Of a stretch of DNA of 64,000 nt, positions 31,946 to 44,911 are shown piece after piece (within the stretch, counting starts at the first letter, position 1; each line of letters starts with the position of its first letter). The translations under genes and the position numbers were made by a program. Origin of the DNA: Dillenia suffruticosa. Taxonomy: Eukaryota > Streptophyta > Magnoliopsida > Dilleniales > Dilleniaceae. A model generated the notes under the pieces. That model was not told the DNA's origin and ran no database searches. It saw only the letters and a list, made by a program, of their open reading frames with translations. Location of the stretch: the NCBI GenBank assembly GCA_033439265.1, contig JAVTVX010000031.1, positions 4,325,501 through 4,389,500 on the forward strand, written 5' to 3'.

Positions 31946-34782
31946 TGTTGTATAAATACCGTTTTGATGATGATCATATAAGTTAATTTCAAGAAAAAAA
32001 TGATAAACACACTAGAAATATACATGAAATTGAGCACTAAGTATTTAATTCTATCCACTAAGTGAATAGCTTGAAATTTTGTTTTACAAATTTAAGTTCA
32101 TTCGACCAAGAACTTGGATAGGTAGACCCAGATAGAAAGAACATGTCGACCTAAGTAGTGTTTAAACATAGAATATGTCACGTCCCGAACCGGAATCGTG
32201 AACAGTCGCCTGTTGCCATAAATGTCGACTGTATTTTTATAAAAAATATAGCAAAACCTCCCCATAAATCGGATATCTTCCATGTACAAATAAACCTGTT
32301 TAACCCCCTGTACAATTTAAAATTATCCTGTAAATAAAATAAAATGATCATCCTAAACTCACAACAACCCACCAACCACAACAGACATCCAGAATAACGC
32401 CAGGCTAAGTAAATTTTCTACAATCCTAGTCACAGACCTCTCTATCATGCCCAACTAGAGTATGAGCAGTCGCAACATTGAGCAGGCCTAAGTTTTATAC
32501 AATTTACAACCATTTTTCTCAATTTAACATTCAAACACTACAATTCGTCTCAATGCAAATGAAATATGAGAGTTTCGCAATTTAATGTACATAAATTATA
32601 CAGTCAATCCCAAATAAATACACGGTCAACTACGGACCTCAAGTTCAAGATCTCATAGGGTCGAAAATAAAGTACGGATCTCATATTTCAACTTAATTTA
32701 AATCTCACCGTCGAAAAACACTCAAATCCGCTAACGAGTTACCAAATTCTCTAGAGACCGAAGTGTCACTCTAGCACAATAATCCTATCTTAGGAAGGAA
32801 AGAAGAAGGGTGAGTATTAAGAAAGATACCCAATGAGTGAGTAGATTAATCTCAAGTACTAATAGTGTAGGTAAACATTGGAATGTCAAATAATATCATT
32901 CATAACCAATAATTCAAATTTTTGCAGTAAATCATGATATGTTCGCTAAAATGAACTCATTTAACCATTCACACGATAACATACATATATACATCCATTT
33001 AAAATCAAGTAAATCATAGAGCAAGCCGAAAGGATTCTGGCAAAGGTCAACCATGACCAAGAACAGACACATCAGGAGTTTTATTATGCATAAAGTTCAA
33101 AAGTCGCTCTTTACCCCGACGTTGGCCATGAATTCGCTGGAGGTATCTCATCATCGTGTATAGGACCCCACCCAGTATTAGACAGTGGTATCACACACAT
33201 CCTCCTCCTTACTTGAGTTCAACCGGCCGCACCTATAGCCATTAGAAATATGACGTTTGCGGATGCCTCCTGCAGAAGCGTATCCGGGCAACCCGGTGCC
33301 TTTACAAACGCCCTTCGTAGTTACGGAATTTATCAAATAACGCCATATCAACATATCATCTCAAATTAGTAGGCATCCAACCCACATAGCCAAATCATCT
33401 CATCATATTCTCAAAACAATTCAAATCCGTGTGCCAATATATTTTATCAAAATCATTTAAATTCAACAAACCAATGCAAAGGTAGAGTAGAAAACATTCT
33501 ATTTCTCAAATTATTGCACAATTTCATTTCATTTCAAATATGAATGTATAATCATAGAAATATAAGTATGACACTCCAATAATCACAAAACAGATTTGAA
33601 TTTCAATTCCATATGTCGAGACAATGCATATCAAAAGAATGTTTTATTTAAAAACACGATAAAATCAGGTTTTATTATTTTATGCAAGACATTAGGGTCT
33701 GACTCATTTTTCTAGGGAGGGTGGTCGCTCCCTATTTTCCAAAATCAAACCAAAAACGACTTCTTGAATTTCCAAGAAAATCAACCTAATCAGATTATCA
33801 CAATTGTCATCAAATTTCCAATTATTCTTAGGGTTTATCATCTTTCCTAATTTTGTATAAATCTTAATTTCTCAATTTAGAAATATGCACCAATGTCATC
33901 TTAAAGGTATTGAAACTTAAATTTGACAAAATTTATTTCAAATATTGAAGAGATAGCATTTCTCTCTCACCTAGGGTTTCGTAAAATCTCAGACCTAGCT
34001 TTTGTTTGCCTTTCAAATTGGTTTAAAACTTGTAATATTTTCAAATTTGAACAATATTAGTAATTAACTCAAATTCTAAATACCAAACCTTAGGATTACA
34101 ACCAATATAGCCGTTACCTACAGTGAAAAAGCCGCGACCTAGGGTTTCTGCGGGGACTGCAGGTGAGCTCTCGAAGGAGACGGTTGGTCGCGGGCTTGCG
34201 GGTCGTCGCATGCTTACGGGCCGTCGCGGGCTGGTGGTGTGCTGTGGCGCGCTTGCGCTCGCGCGGGGAGAGTAGTGCAGGGGCGTGCTCAAACTGGGGA
34301 GATCGCGCAAGGGCGCGCTCGCGGGTTGCGCGCTAGTGGGCAAGAGTGCACTCGCGAGCAGGCGCGCGCTCGTGCACAGGTGTGCTCCCAAGTAGGCGCG
34401 TGCTCATGCTCTCGCTATGAAGCGCTGGCGTGGGGAAACGCACGCTGCGACACTCTTGCGGTCATGCAGGGAGAGATCACGTAGAGGTTGGCGAGCTCGC
34501 GAGCTGAGGCGAGCGCTCGAGCGAGGAGGATCGAGCTCGCGGGGAGGCTGCGCTCGCGGGAGGGAGGAGCAGCGGTGGAAAGAGAGCGGCGGTGGAAGGG
34601 GAGGAAGGTGAGGCAGCCGTAGGAAGGGGAAGAGGCGGAGAGAGAGAGAGAGAAAGAGAGAGAGAGGAAGAGAGAAAGGGATTAGGGCTAAAAGCCCTAA
34701 TCCAATTTTGTGGGGGTGCTGCGTTTTGCCTCAAAACGCAGCACTCCACTGGTTTTTTTTTTTACTCTTATTATTATTATTA

Positions 34783-34827
<45 letters not shown>

Positions 34828-37107
34828 TTTTACACCAAAATTCGCGGATACAGTAAAAAATTAAAATATACCCAAAAAATTCAATTTACATACCCCAAAA
34901 TCAAAAATCAAAATAAATGAAATATTTCTCTATATATATAACTGATAAATATTTTATTAAATTTCTGAACAGGAGTATAGTAGTACAGAAACCGCAGTGT
35001 CAGTGTTACAGAATATGCTTACTAAACTCACCCTACCATTCGATTTGAGATCTACAAAGGTTTATAAGTTTAACTCACAACTTGTCGAACCAAATACGGT
35101 CTTACACAATTAGACAAAGGAGTGGTCTGAGAGATTAAAGCAACCAATTGATAAAGGATGAACCGAGAGATAAAGAAGAGATTTCCATAAAGAGCTATCA
35201 AGTCAACCCATGTAAGGGAACAGGTCGACCCAAACAACCTTTTGCACAATTATATAAGGTCAAAATATCTTAGGTTGACCCATTAAAAGAAACAGATCGA
35301 CATGCCTTAAGGGATTCTTCAAACATGTCAATCTAAGTTTTTGAACCATTGAACTTAAACTAGATTTATCTAGAAAAGGGCACTTCAGGTCGACCTGAGA
35401 TAAAACATCATATAACATTCTGAGGATATAGAATCTTAGGTCAACCAATAGGTGAACCAGTTAACCTACCCTTAAGGAAATTTCAAATAAGTCGACCAAA
35501 CATATATACTTATTGACCTGAGAACAAATACATGTCGACTTGCCTATGACTTAGGTAAGGAAACAAGTTGATACTTCAATACACCATTCGATATAATCTA
35601 AGTAATCATTAGACCTAAGAAAGTATAAGGTGACCTAAAGTTTGGTTTAAAACAAAACTAACTCATAGGTCACTAGTCTGAGTAGGTTGATCCTAGGACA
35701 TGAACATGTTGACACAACTTAGGTTTCAGATTAGAAAGTTTTCACAACATAGGTCAACCCATCTCTTTAGACATGTTGACCCTAGGGCACCCATAGGTCG
35801 ACCCTAGAGCACCCAGGTCTTGGATCATAAGATTGTTAATATATTGGTCAACCCATTAAGAAAGAAAGAGTAATTCTAGTATCAATAGGTTGTCACATGG
35901 AATTATACATGTTTACTTAGGGTTTAGTTTAGTAAAAATCTATAACATAGGTCAATTTGTGAAGTATCAACATGTTGACCTGATTAGCAACATAAGTGAC
36001 CCCAGAAAACACACATGTTGACCCATAGTTTTATCACATAAAACATCGAATTGAGTGGATGAGACTGTCAACCTAAATTTCGGTTTCACAAAAATCATTA
36101 CATAGATTGACCCTGAGATAGAGACAAGTTAACCGAAAAAGTTTAGTGAGTCGACTAGAGAATAAAGAGGTCGACCCACATGCATAGAATGTGTTTAATT
36201 GGTCACTTGAGTTTAAAACTAAGTCGACCTGATTAAATTTTGGCATGTCAACTTGAGGAAGGCATAACTCAAAATTTAAGTTGGTTAAGCATTTGAACAG
36301 ATAAAACATACATGATTAATATCACATAACCTTACTTAACACAATATACAATGCTTGCTTAAGTGTTTTATTAGACTAATCAAGTTTATGTAGTGAAAAC
36401 AAACGCAACCATTGATGAACAGTCTGAGGAACCAAAAAGCATTCAGGAGCAATGGTTATAACATTTAATGAAAAAGGTGAAGAGTATTAATGTTTGACGT
36501 TATCTTCACTAACTATTCAATAGCGCTCTTAATTGATCTTATAAATGCCAACATGAAGAAGAATGAAGAACTTCTAGAACTGATTGAGCTTCTTGGAATA
36601 TGATTGAAAATTTCATCGAATAAAACTAAATGCTCACTATTCTCTATTAAGTTTTATACTCTGTTCATTTGTTTCTTATTCATTAATCGAGTATAATCTT
36701 TTATTTGGTTCACACTTAGTTATATCTGAGGATCAAACCTCATTCTTTGTAACAACACTTTCCTTGAGTAATGAATGTATTAAAGACTGGTAAGGGATTC
36801 ACCGTTTATATTTAGAGAGAGAGGATAGCAACCTATTCAGCTTGGGAAGGGTAATGTTCAGGAAGAACATTGTAAATGTTTAACTTGAATCTTGAATCAA
36901 GTTTGTAATTGTTGAATCAATAGTGGAAAATCCAGGGAGGAGTTTGGAAGTGGATGTATGCCAATTTTGGTGAAACCATTATAAATCTTGGTGTCTCCTA
37001 TCTATTTCTACTTTATTTGTTCAAACGTCCAACAACCTTAAATCTCTAATATTTTGTAAATTTTTAGAAAATATTAAAATTGTCATTCAATCTATTTACC
37101 TCATCTA
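31946..37107 (+). repeat. Copia (Sirevirus-like) left LTR, split by a solo LTR
   Basis: Apart from the 2.8 kb insertion (32176-35010), it is collinear with 53482-55833: 'gatgatcat(a/g)taagt' near the start, 'cacactagaaata', and 'attgtcattcaatctat' near the end. Net length is about 2.3 kb. It is studded with GTCGACC/TTGACC motifs (35050-36260). A primer site, TTGGTATTAGAG, lies at 37121-37132, 14 bases after the apparent end. A purine-rich 'gaggggagac' precedes the start, which is odd for a 5' LTR. No target duplication with the right copy was found. Confidence 0.72.
32176..35010 (-). mobile_element. Solo LTR of a Tekay/Del-like relative, inverted
   Basis: Minus-strand reading starts TGTAACACTGACACTGCGG and ends GGGACGTGACA, matching the LTR family of the element at 10734. 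It shares the hairpin (34716-34744), the GC-rich repeat block (34130-34620), the 'tacgaaggg' segment near 33310-33325 and the terminal block 32176-32300. Exact 5 bp target duplications GAATA lie at 32171-32175 and 35011-35015. No internal sequence remains, so it is a recombination product. The homologous site without the insertion is preserved at about 53680-53710. Confidence 0.93.
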
Positions 37108-37120
37108 GGTTGTATTTCAA

Positions 37121-37132
37121 TTGGTATTAGAG
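37121..37132 (+). promoter_or_regulatory. Copia primer-binding site
   Basis: TTGGTATTAGAG differs by one base from the usual TTGGTATCAGAG initiator Met-tRNA primer site. It sits just after the left LTR and upstream of copia gag. Confidence 0.7.
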
Positions 37133-37139
37133 TACGTGT

Positions 37140-37873
37140 GCTGATGAAAAGCAATGTGCCCTTCGAAACCTATTCAACAAATTGTGTACTATTTTTCAAT
37201 GAGAATAACTACATTCATTGAAAACAAAGAATGTGCAACTTTATAATTGCACAAGATGAGATGACTTAAGAGATTATTGAAGAGGGTATTGAGTTTCCTA
37301 TAGAAGAAATTGATGGTCTTCGTATACTTGTGAAGATAAAAAACATTACACAGGAAGAGAAAAATGCGTATTGTGCAAATTGCAAGGCTGTCAACCTTCT
37401 TCACTTAGTCATGAGACTTAACGAGTACAACTAGGTCTCCTCATGTATCACAAGCAAAGAAATTTGGGAGAGACTTGAAGCTAGTTATGAATGAACTGAT
37501 CAAGTTCGAAAGAACAAAATTAGGATATTGAAACAAGAGTATGAAATCTTTAAGATGAAGAAAGGAGAAACTGTCTGTGAGATAATGAATCATTTCAACA
37601 CAATTACAAATGAATTGAGGTTGCTTGGTAAAGCCATACCTGAGGAGGACATGGTGGACAAAATGTTAAGATATCTACCAAAATCTTAGGAAGCAAAGGT
37701 CATAGAAATTGAGGAGTCTAAAAATCTTGAGACATTGACCATGGTTAGCTCATGGACTCTTTGATCATTGGTGAGATAAAGTTGAACATCAAGGGTTTAG
37801 TGAGAGAAGAGAAAGGAAAAAAAAAAGGTTCTCAAAATTGAAAGTGAAGAAAACACCTCTAGCAGTGAAGATG
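37140..37873 (+). pseudogene. Copia gag fragment, truncated by another element
   Basis: Translation shows a Sirevirus-type gag: EEIDGLRILVKIKNITQEEKN, CNCKAVNLLH-like residues, SKEIWERLEASYE, VRKNKIRILKQEYEIFKMKK, GETVCEIMNHFNTITNELRLLG, EEDMVDKMLRYLPKS, ending in the acidic tail KIESEENTSSSEDDE. Several stops interrupt it. Coding similarity stops at about 37873, exactly where the LTR of the non-autonomous element begins, and the gag zinc knuckle is never reached. The rest of gag, protease and half of integrase are missing from the window. Confidence 0.82.
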
Positions 37874-38632
37874 ATGAAATCAGGCCATGACTCGATGAGT
37901 GCATAGCAAAATATGGGCTAGGGTACAACGAGATAGGGCCACTGCTCGAGTAGACAGGAGTGGCGCATGCCAGCATGCACTTGCAGCGTACATGTAGTCC
38001 AACCAAAGAGCGAGCAGTCCCTCCGAGCAATAATTGCTATTCTGAATAAATTCCTTTATTTTCTTAAGTCTTTTGAGTGTGTAATAAGGGCAAGTAATTG
38101 CCTATTAGTTATTAGTATTAGTTAATACTCTATGGAGTCCTTTAGCATAAAAGAACCTAAGTATTGAGGACCATTGCCTTTCTAGCTCTCTAGCATAAAT
38201 AAGGCAGTCCTCCCCCTCTTATAATCATCCAGAAATTATTAAGTAAACTTCAGAAATCTTCTTGTCTGGTGTGAGTAAGAGAATAGGACTTAAGGGTGCA
38301 TAACAACCCCTTAGGTAACATCACCATTGCGTGATAGACTGTTGTCCCTTGACGACCCATCAAGGCAAGTTCTAATTCTCTCCCATTTTCTTCATCTTCT
38401 TCCTAATTTCCGCTACTTCTCTGCAAGTCAAGGCCTTGTGCAAAGGGCATCTTGGTACCTTGCATAAGGAAACACTTGAACCAACCACTCAAACCTCCTA
38501 AACCCAAAACCGTGCAAGGATCTAAGGCTCCTCGGTCATCCTAGTGCTAAGCCAAGATCTCTTGCCCTTCTCATAGCCATTGCATGAGGAGCAAATCCAA
38601 GTGTTGCGTACCCATTACCAAGTGAGTACAAC
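37874..38632 (+). repeat. Left LTR of the non-autonomous element
   Basis: Collinear with 44912-45662. Contains a TATA-like 'cataaataagg' near 38203 followed by pyrimidine-rich 'cctccccctct', a plausible LTR promoter and leader. Confidence 0.75.
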
Positions 38633-38959
38633 ATTTTTTGTGCTCTCGTTGAGAGATTCCTATTAGGAAGCATTTCGTTGAAAGTGATTCCCTTAGGGAA
38701 GAATTTCATTGAGAATTGTTTTAACTATTCCATTAATCATCTATCGACCCCTTTCCATCAAGAAATCCATTCGATTTCTTGAAGAAAACCTTCTGTCCAC
38801 CCATACAAAATATACCCCTTCATGTGCAACTCCATTGAAAAGTCATTCATGCATACAATCAAGAGACTTTAGTTGAAAAGTTGTCATCCGAAGCAACCTT
38901 TCACCTAGCCATACCTCAAACACAACCCTTCAACTTCACAACCTTTCACCCTAACCATC

Positions 38960-39205
38960 ATGAATACCTTGGACCAACTTCTAGTCTTTAAGTCAAGAAT
39001 CCAATGGAGGAAGGAACTCGACCATGCAGCCCATATGAATCAATGTTTTGATCGAATAGATCAAAACCTTGCTGCTATGACAAGTATTCTTCAATACATG
39101 TTGCAGAAGGCAAACACCACGCCAAGTCATGGGAACGCAAGCCAAATACAGCCTGCCCAATACAACGTGCTATTGCACCATGTTATTATGGCACCAACAG
39201 TGTAG
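38960..39205 (+). CDS. N-terminal part of an unrecognised ORF in the non-autonomous element
   Basis: 81 codons starting MNTLDQLLVFKSRIQ, about 330 bases after the left LTR. Residues about 25-50 (HMNQCFDRIDQNLAAMTSILQYML) have the heptad-like spacing of a short coiled coil, like the N-termini of some plant gag-like proteins. It ends at a stop in a minisatellite of 'gcaccatgttattatgcc' and 'agtgcaatcgcacc' units (39170-39420), just before the solo LTR. It is probably the start of the same protein as 42897-44614, now broken. Function unknown. Confidence 0.45.
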   Translation: MNTLDQLLVFKSRIQWRKELDHAAHMNQCFDRIDQNLAAMTSILQYMLQKANTTPSHGNASQIQPAQYNVLLHHVIMAPTV

Positions 39206-39439
39206 TCATACCATGTTATTATGCCATCAACAGTGCAGTTGCGCCAGCCCATAGTGCCCATGATAGTACAGTCGCACCAGGCCATAGCGCCACATGACAA
39301 CACCGTCGCACCCCGCTACAATGCCACGCACACTACCATCGCACCAAACTGTAATGCCACGTACAGTGCCATCGCATCAGGCTACTATGCCATAGCATCG
39401 GGTCGGTACACCATACGTAATGTCATCTCTTAATGCTAC

Positions 39440-42400
39440 TGTAACACTAATACTGCGGTGTCTGTAATTTAATTATATAGAGAGAAATTTGTTTATTTAA
39501 ATTAATTTTTGATTTTGGGGTATTTAAATTAAATTTTTGATATATTTTAATTTGTCGAATTTGTGAATCGAAATAAACCCCGTTTTTACAAAAAAAATTT
39601 AAATTTTAGTAAAGTACGGGTGTGAAGACATACATATATATGTATAAATATATATGAATACAAAAAAAAGGAGAGAGAGGAGATGCTGCATTTTGGAGTG
39701 AAACGTAGCACCATCCCCTCTTTTCCCAATTAGGGTTGGAAACCTTAATTTCATTCTCTCTCTCTCCCTCTCTCTCTCTCTCTCTTCCTCTTTCTCTCTC
39801 TCCCCGACTTATCACCTTCCCGTGGCTGTTCTTCCTCCGTCGCGATCGGTCGCTCGCCCGCCACCTCTCTCCACCGCGAGCAACCAATACCATCTTCTTC
39901 TCTCTCTACTTCACTCACAGTCTCTGTCTCACCGTTTCTCTCTCTCTCCGCTGCTCACTCTCTCTCTATCTCTCGCGATCGCCCTCCACCGCGAATCCGC
40001 CACCTCCACCGTGATCCACTACCACCACGAGCGCACCCAGCAGCTGCAACTTCTCCCTCCTGCGAGCGAGCCGCTGCAGCTCCTCCTTGCACGAGCGCGA
40101 GCGTACCACAGAGCGTGTTTCCCCGCACGAGCGTGCGACCGCACGAGCGCATCACAATGTGAGCATGCCTGCTCGGGAACGCACCTGCGCACGAACGCAC
40201 GCCTGCACCCGAGCGCGCTCCAGCCCACTAGCACGTAACTCGCAAGCGCGCGACTGCAGTCCAGCTCGCGAGCGCACGTGCTAGCCCGCAAGCCCATGAG
40301 TTTGCAACCCAAGAGCCCACCAGCCCGTGAGCCCGCGAGCCCGCGAGCCCACCAGACCACGACAGCCCACTAGCCCGAGCAACCCACGAGCCTACTGCGA
40401 CCGCAAAGCCCACTGCGGCCCACAAGCTGGCCCACAGCCCGTGATAGCCTGTGACAGGTCGTGAGTCTCTACGAAGTATTGTAGATTTTGGAGCGATCGA
40501 GAAGACATTCGGACGAACGTCTACGCTCTGAGAAAACCCTAGGTGAGAAAAATTTCTTACCCATTTGATTTATTTGAATGAATGTTAGGGTTAAGTCGAG
40601 AAATGAGGAGAAATGGTTTGCATACAAGTACTGCGTACCTTGCACACAGGCCTTGCACACAGGCGCTGCGCGCCCTGTACACAGGCCTTGCACATGGGTG
40701 CTACTCGCCCTGCTCATGGGCGCTATGCGCCCTGTACATAGACCCTACACATGGGCACTGCGTGCCCCACACATGGGCGCTGAATGCTACACAGAGGAGC
40801 ATTGGGCTATGGCCCTGTTGGGCTTTGGGTGCGAGCGAGAGATTGGATTGGTGTGAGCTCTGTGCGAAATTGGTTGAGTACCAATACTTGAGTCATGTAG
40901 ACATGTTGTATGCATGAACAAAATATGAGGAATTAGGGTAGGGTTCTAAAGGATTAAAATTACCTGATTTGCATACGTGTATTATAAATGATAGCCTATT
41001 TCCTATAACTGCGTAGGTTTGAAACTTGTTGATTTATATATATATATACATTTATAGTTTTTGGGTGCCTTAAATTAGGGGAACACTTTTCTTCGCTTCG
41101 TGATATTATTGGGGAGTGTGCTACCCTCCCCCATACTGTGAGTAGAATTTATTTTAATACCTTTGTTTAATATGTAAATCCTATTTTACAACGTTTTAAT
41201 AACTGAGCATGATTTGTCATGTGCTTGAAATGTTTTAATTGGTTTTGGAACTAACTTTTTGTGAACCGTTGGTGTGTCCAAAAATTTGGTTGAATTATGA
41301 AATTATGCATCCATGTGGTTAAAATGTATAATGTGTTATTTACGCTATATATTGCATTTGGTTTGTGAACCTGATTTCGACACATTCTTGATATGAGATT
41401 GATTTGGTCTTAAGGGCTTTGGTATGTATTATTCCGTAACTACGAAGGACACCATGAGAGGTGCTTAGGTGGCGTTCGGATATACCTAGGCCTGGGGTAT
41501 CCCATGAGTTGTCATGATTTTATTAACGACACGATACTAACCAGGTCGAATCCGAAAAGGGGGAGGATTTGGATACTCTCTCCAAGTTTAGCACCTGGAC
41601 GAGGTTCGTCGCCAACGCTAGGGTAGAGAGTATTTTAAATAAATTTGCATATAACACCCCCGGTGCGTCTGTTATAGGTCGAGGTAGACCTCTACCAGGA
41701 CACTTTCGGCTGGCAACTCTATGATTTTTAATAACAGAACTTTGGATGCATGTTTGACTTGCTAATTCATGCAAATGATATATTGTTGAAATGAAAAGTA
41801 TGATGATCTGAAATATGATTTGTATACTTACGCTTTGACACTCCAGTTTCACAATTTTTATTAGACGATTGCATTGACCCATTCACTCACTGAGTATTCT
41901 TTCCCTGAGTACTCACCCCTCATTTCCCTTCTTGTTTCAGAGATAGTCTTTGACAAGGAGCGTTGCTTTTAGAACGTTTAGTATCATTGGGAAATCTGGT
42001 CTGGACTTGTGGAATCATTGTATATTTTCACTACAATTTCGTGAGTTAAAAATTGTAATGATGATGTATATGTATTTTGAGATTTATAGATGACCATTGT
42101 ATAATTCTAGGATGACTGTACAAATATAGATATTTAAATTGTGGAACTTTCATGTCATTGTATAACACTTGCATTGAGGCAATTTCTATTCATTGTATAT
42201 ATTACTTGGGAATGTGACATGTCCTAGAACTGTATTTTAGGACCGCTCGGTGCCACCTCTAAATCAGAGGAGGGGCGATTGGCGGCTATTCATACCTTTG
42301 ACGGGGGCATGGCAGTAGAGGTCTGTGGTTAGGACTGTGGAAATTTGTTTTGTTAGCCATGCGTTGTCCTGAATTGTGCGGTATGGATGTGTTGGTCCGA

Positions 42401-42578
42401 TGTTGAGATTTGATTTATGTATTGTGAGGCCGGGTTGACCTTATTCTATAAGTAGCAGGTTGATTGCTATATGGGAAACCTCCGATATGCGGGGAGGTTC
42501 TGTCCGATTTTCTGTAAAAATACAGTCGGTATTCAGGATAACGGGTGGTTGCTCACGATCCCAGTTCGGAGTGTGATA
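39440..42578 (+). mobile_element. Solo LTR of a Tekay/Del-like relative, plus strand
   Basis: Starts TGTAACACTAATACTGCGG and ends TTCGGAGTGTGATA (normally TGACA). Exact 5 bp target duplications GCTAC lie at 39435-39439 and 42579-42583. It shares with the other family members a (weakened) hairpin at 39683-39711, a CT-rich leader, a GC-rich block (about 40020-40450), 'gagaaaaccctaggtgag' near 40530, the 'taactacgaaggacacc' segment near 41440 and the terminal 600 bases. It also has its own repeat of 'gccctgtacacaggccttgcac' type at 40640-40790. No internal gag or pol remains. Confidence 0.93.
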
Positions 42579-42896
42579 GCTACCATTTTACAGCCATGAG
42601 CCATAGTGCCATAGGCCATGTGCCACAAGCACTTACACTCTTTCAACCCAAACTCAACCATTCCACTACCCAAACTCAAGACCCTTCATTTTCTAGCCCA
42701 AATACTCATCCCTTCATTCCTTCACCTGTAAACACAACCTTTTACCCAATAATTCAAACAAACACCCCTTTGCCTTCCTAAACAAACACCCAACCTTTCA
42801 ATTCTTTACCCATATACACACCCCTTCAAATTTATGACCTTTTACCTTCATACCCAAAAACTCACCCATTCATTCCTTCACCCATAAACACAACCT

Positions 42897-44614
42897 TTGA
42901 TCCTCCTATTCAAATATACACCCTTTTTATCTTCCTATCCCCACTACACCCTTACATTTTACAACCCAAACATGAAACATTTCACACCAACCCTCGCAAT
43001 TCAACCAAAAATGAGACATTCCTTACAACACTTCACAACCTCCTCAACCCCTTTGGATGAAAAGGTGCCAACCAAAAGGGTACGACTCACAACCCTTGAG
43101 TCACACCTTGAAACCACCCACATTGAAAAGGCATTAGATGAAATGGTGCCTTATGTGTCAAACCAAGAGTCACTAGCAGACAAATAAGTGCAGGACATGG
43201 AAGAGACATCAAAGAAAAATTGGCTTGAGTACGATTCTCAACAAGAGCACATGGTGCAATTGTCAACCGAGAAGGTACCAACCAATCACATAGAGATGTT
43301 GATCATAGAGATGCTGAGAAATGAGCAATTGGCATCCAAAAAGGAGCCCATTGATGCCAACAAATATGCAGACCAGCAAGACAAAGAGGTATTCATCCAT
43401 GTAGAGGCAAGCAATCAAGAAGCAAGCACCATATACCCAAAGGTCATGATCAACCGAATGGCTACCATGCTTGAAGACGACAAGTCCTCTCATTGCACCG
43501 TCAACCTCAAGACAACTAGAATGCTCAAATTATTTAAAGAAGATAAACTACCATTGGAAGCAAAAGTTGCCAATGAAGAGATTCCATTCAAGTCCAAGAC
43601 CAACTACAATTTATGGCTCCACAATCATGGTACCAATCTAACCAAGCAATTCAAGCCTTTAGCACCAGCAACAAACCACCATCATATAAGCAAAATGCCT
43701 TCGCCAGGAGAACATACGGGTAAACTACTAGGTGCAAAAGAACAAGACATGGGTAGTATACAAGTCAACATACAACCAACCACCAACGAAAGGGCATCAA
43801 CACATGTAGCCCGTGAAAGGCCACCACCTTTACCCAGTGAGCAGGTACAAGTACTAACCCTTACACCCCTTGACAGGCCACCAATGACAAGTAATGAGGT
43901 GCCAACTCAAGGAACCCAAGCAGCAACACCATCGCTGCACATGCAAGGTTTCACCGAATCAAAGGTCATCACCAAGGCGGATTCACACCAAGTAATTGAA
44001 TCACCACCATGGGAGCAAAAGGCTGTAGCATCCCTTAGAACTAAAGTAAACCTCAAGGACAAGATTCCTCATCGAGGAGGGGTGAATGTTGCAGCCTTGC
44101 ACGATGCAACATGTAGTGCTCATGACAAGGCAACTCTGCACACACCAAAGGAAGAAAAGAAGGTGTAAATGTTGTAGCCTTGCACCATGCAACATGCAGT
44201 GCTCATGACAAGGCAACTCTGCACACACCAAAGGAAGGAGGGAAAGTTCACTTGGACATAATTCCAAGGAAGGTTCCTACATACACAATTCCTCATAGTG
44301 CACCAAGGGTCACCACTGAAGAGTCACCTTCCCTCCACACCAAGAAGCAACTACCTAAGGCATTGCACAACACTAAACATGGCTACCCAAGGAAAGACAA
44401 GCGGCGCTCGAGCTATTGCATGACCAACCAAGCACTCCCATGCCAAAGGACACAATCCTTCGAGAAAGGTCACAACCTTTCGTGCAACCTCAATGCAACC
44501 TTGAGCAATCCTCATGCAAATGTCCCTAAGGCAGCAGAGGAGACCACTGCTAAGGAGAAAGAGCGATCAAGAAGGCCCCCACTCAAAAAGCTACCATGCA
44601 AAGAGTCACCATAG
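42897..44614 (+). pseudogene. Unrecognised ORF of the non-autonomous LTR element, broken twice
   Basis: One frame runs 42897-44168 with a single in-frame TAA (43185-43187), giving 96 then 326 codons. A tandem duplication of about 82 bases (44081-44161 against 44162-44244) brings in a stop, and the reading continues in another frame to 44614. The predicted protein is hydrophilic. It has a proline/threonine/histidine-rich start (homology with 42545-42890 low-complexity 'cccttcattccttcaccc' repeats), then an acidic region (TTLESHLETTHIEKALDEMV, HVEASNQEASTIYPKVMINR) and a basic tail (KEKERSRRPPLKKL). No zinc knuckle, protease or polymerase motif is visible. It might be a highly diverged gag or a host-derived fragment. 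I do not recognise it. Confidence 0.5.
44081..44244 (+). repeat. Tandem duplication of about 82 bp inside the unknown ORF
   Basis: 'gccttgcacgatgcaaca...cacacaccaaaggaag' occurs twice back to back with a few substitutions and a 2-base length difference. The second copy is in a different frame. Confidence 0.9.
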
Positions 44615-44911
44615 CTCAAGCAACAAGCACACGCGATTGCACCATGTTACGAGCAGTTTCCATATATGCTCGAGCAAAGCATGAGCAAGCTGACACCTCT
44701 GCATGTAGATATCTCTAGCAGCCCTCATCATAAATCATTGGAGCAAGAAGAGATACAACCCTTAAAGTACCAGCACGAGCCTCAACATGAGCAAGGCAAT
44801 GCAATCTGCGGCACAGCACACCATGAACCAAGGCATAGCCCTAAGTAGGTTATGGGCAAGGAAATGCAAGAAGAAGACCTACCTATGCTCGAGGAAATAA
44901 CATCATGGCTT

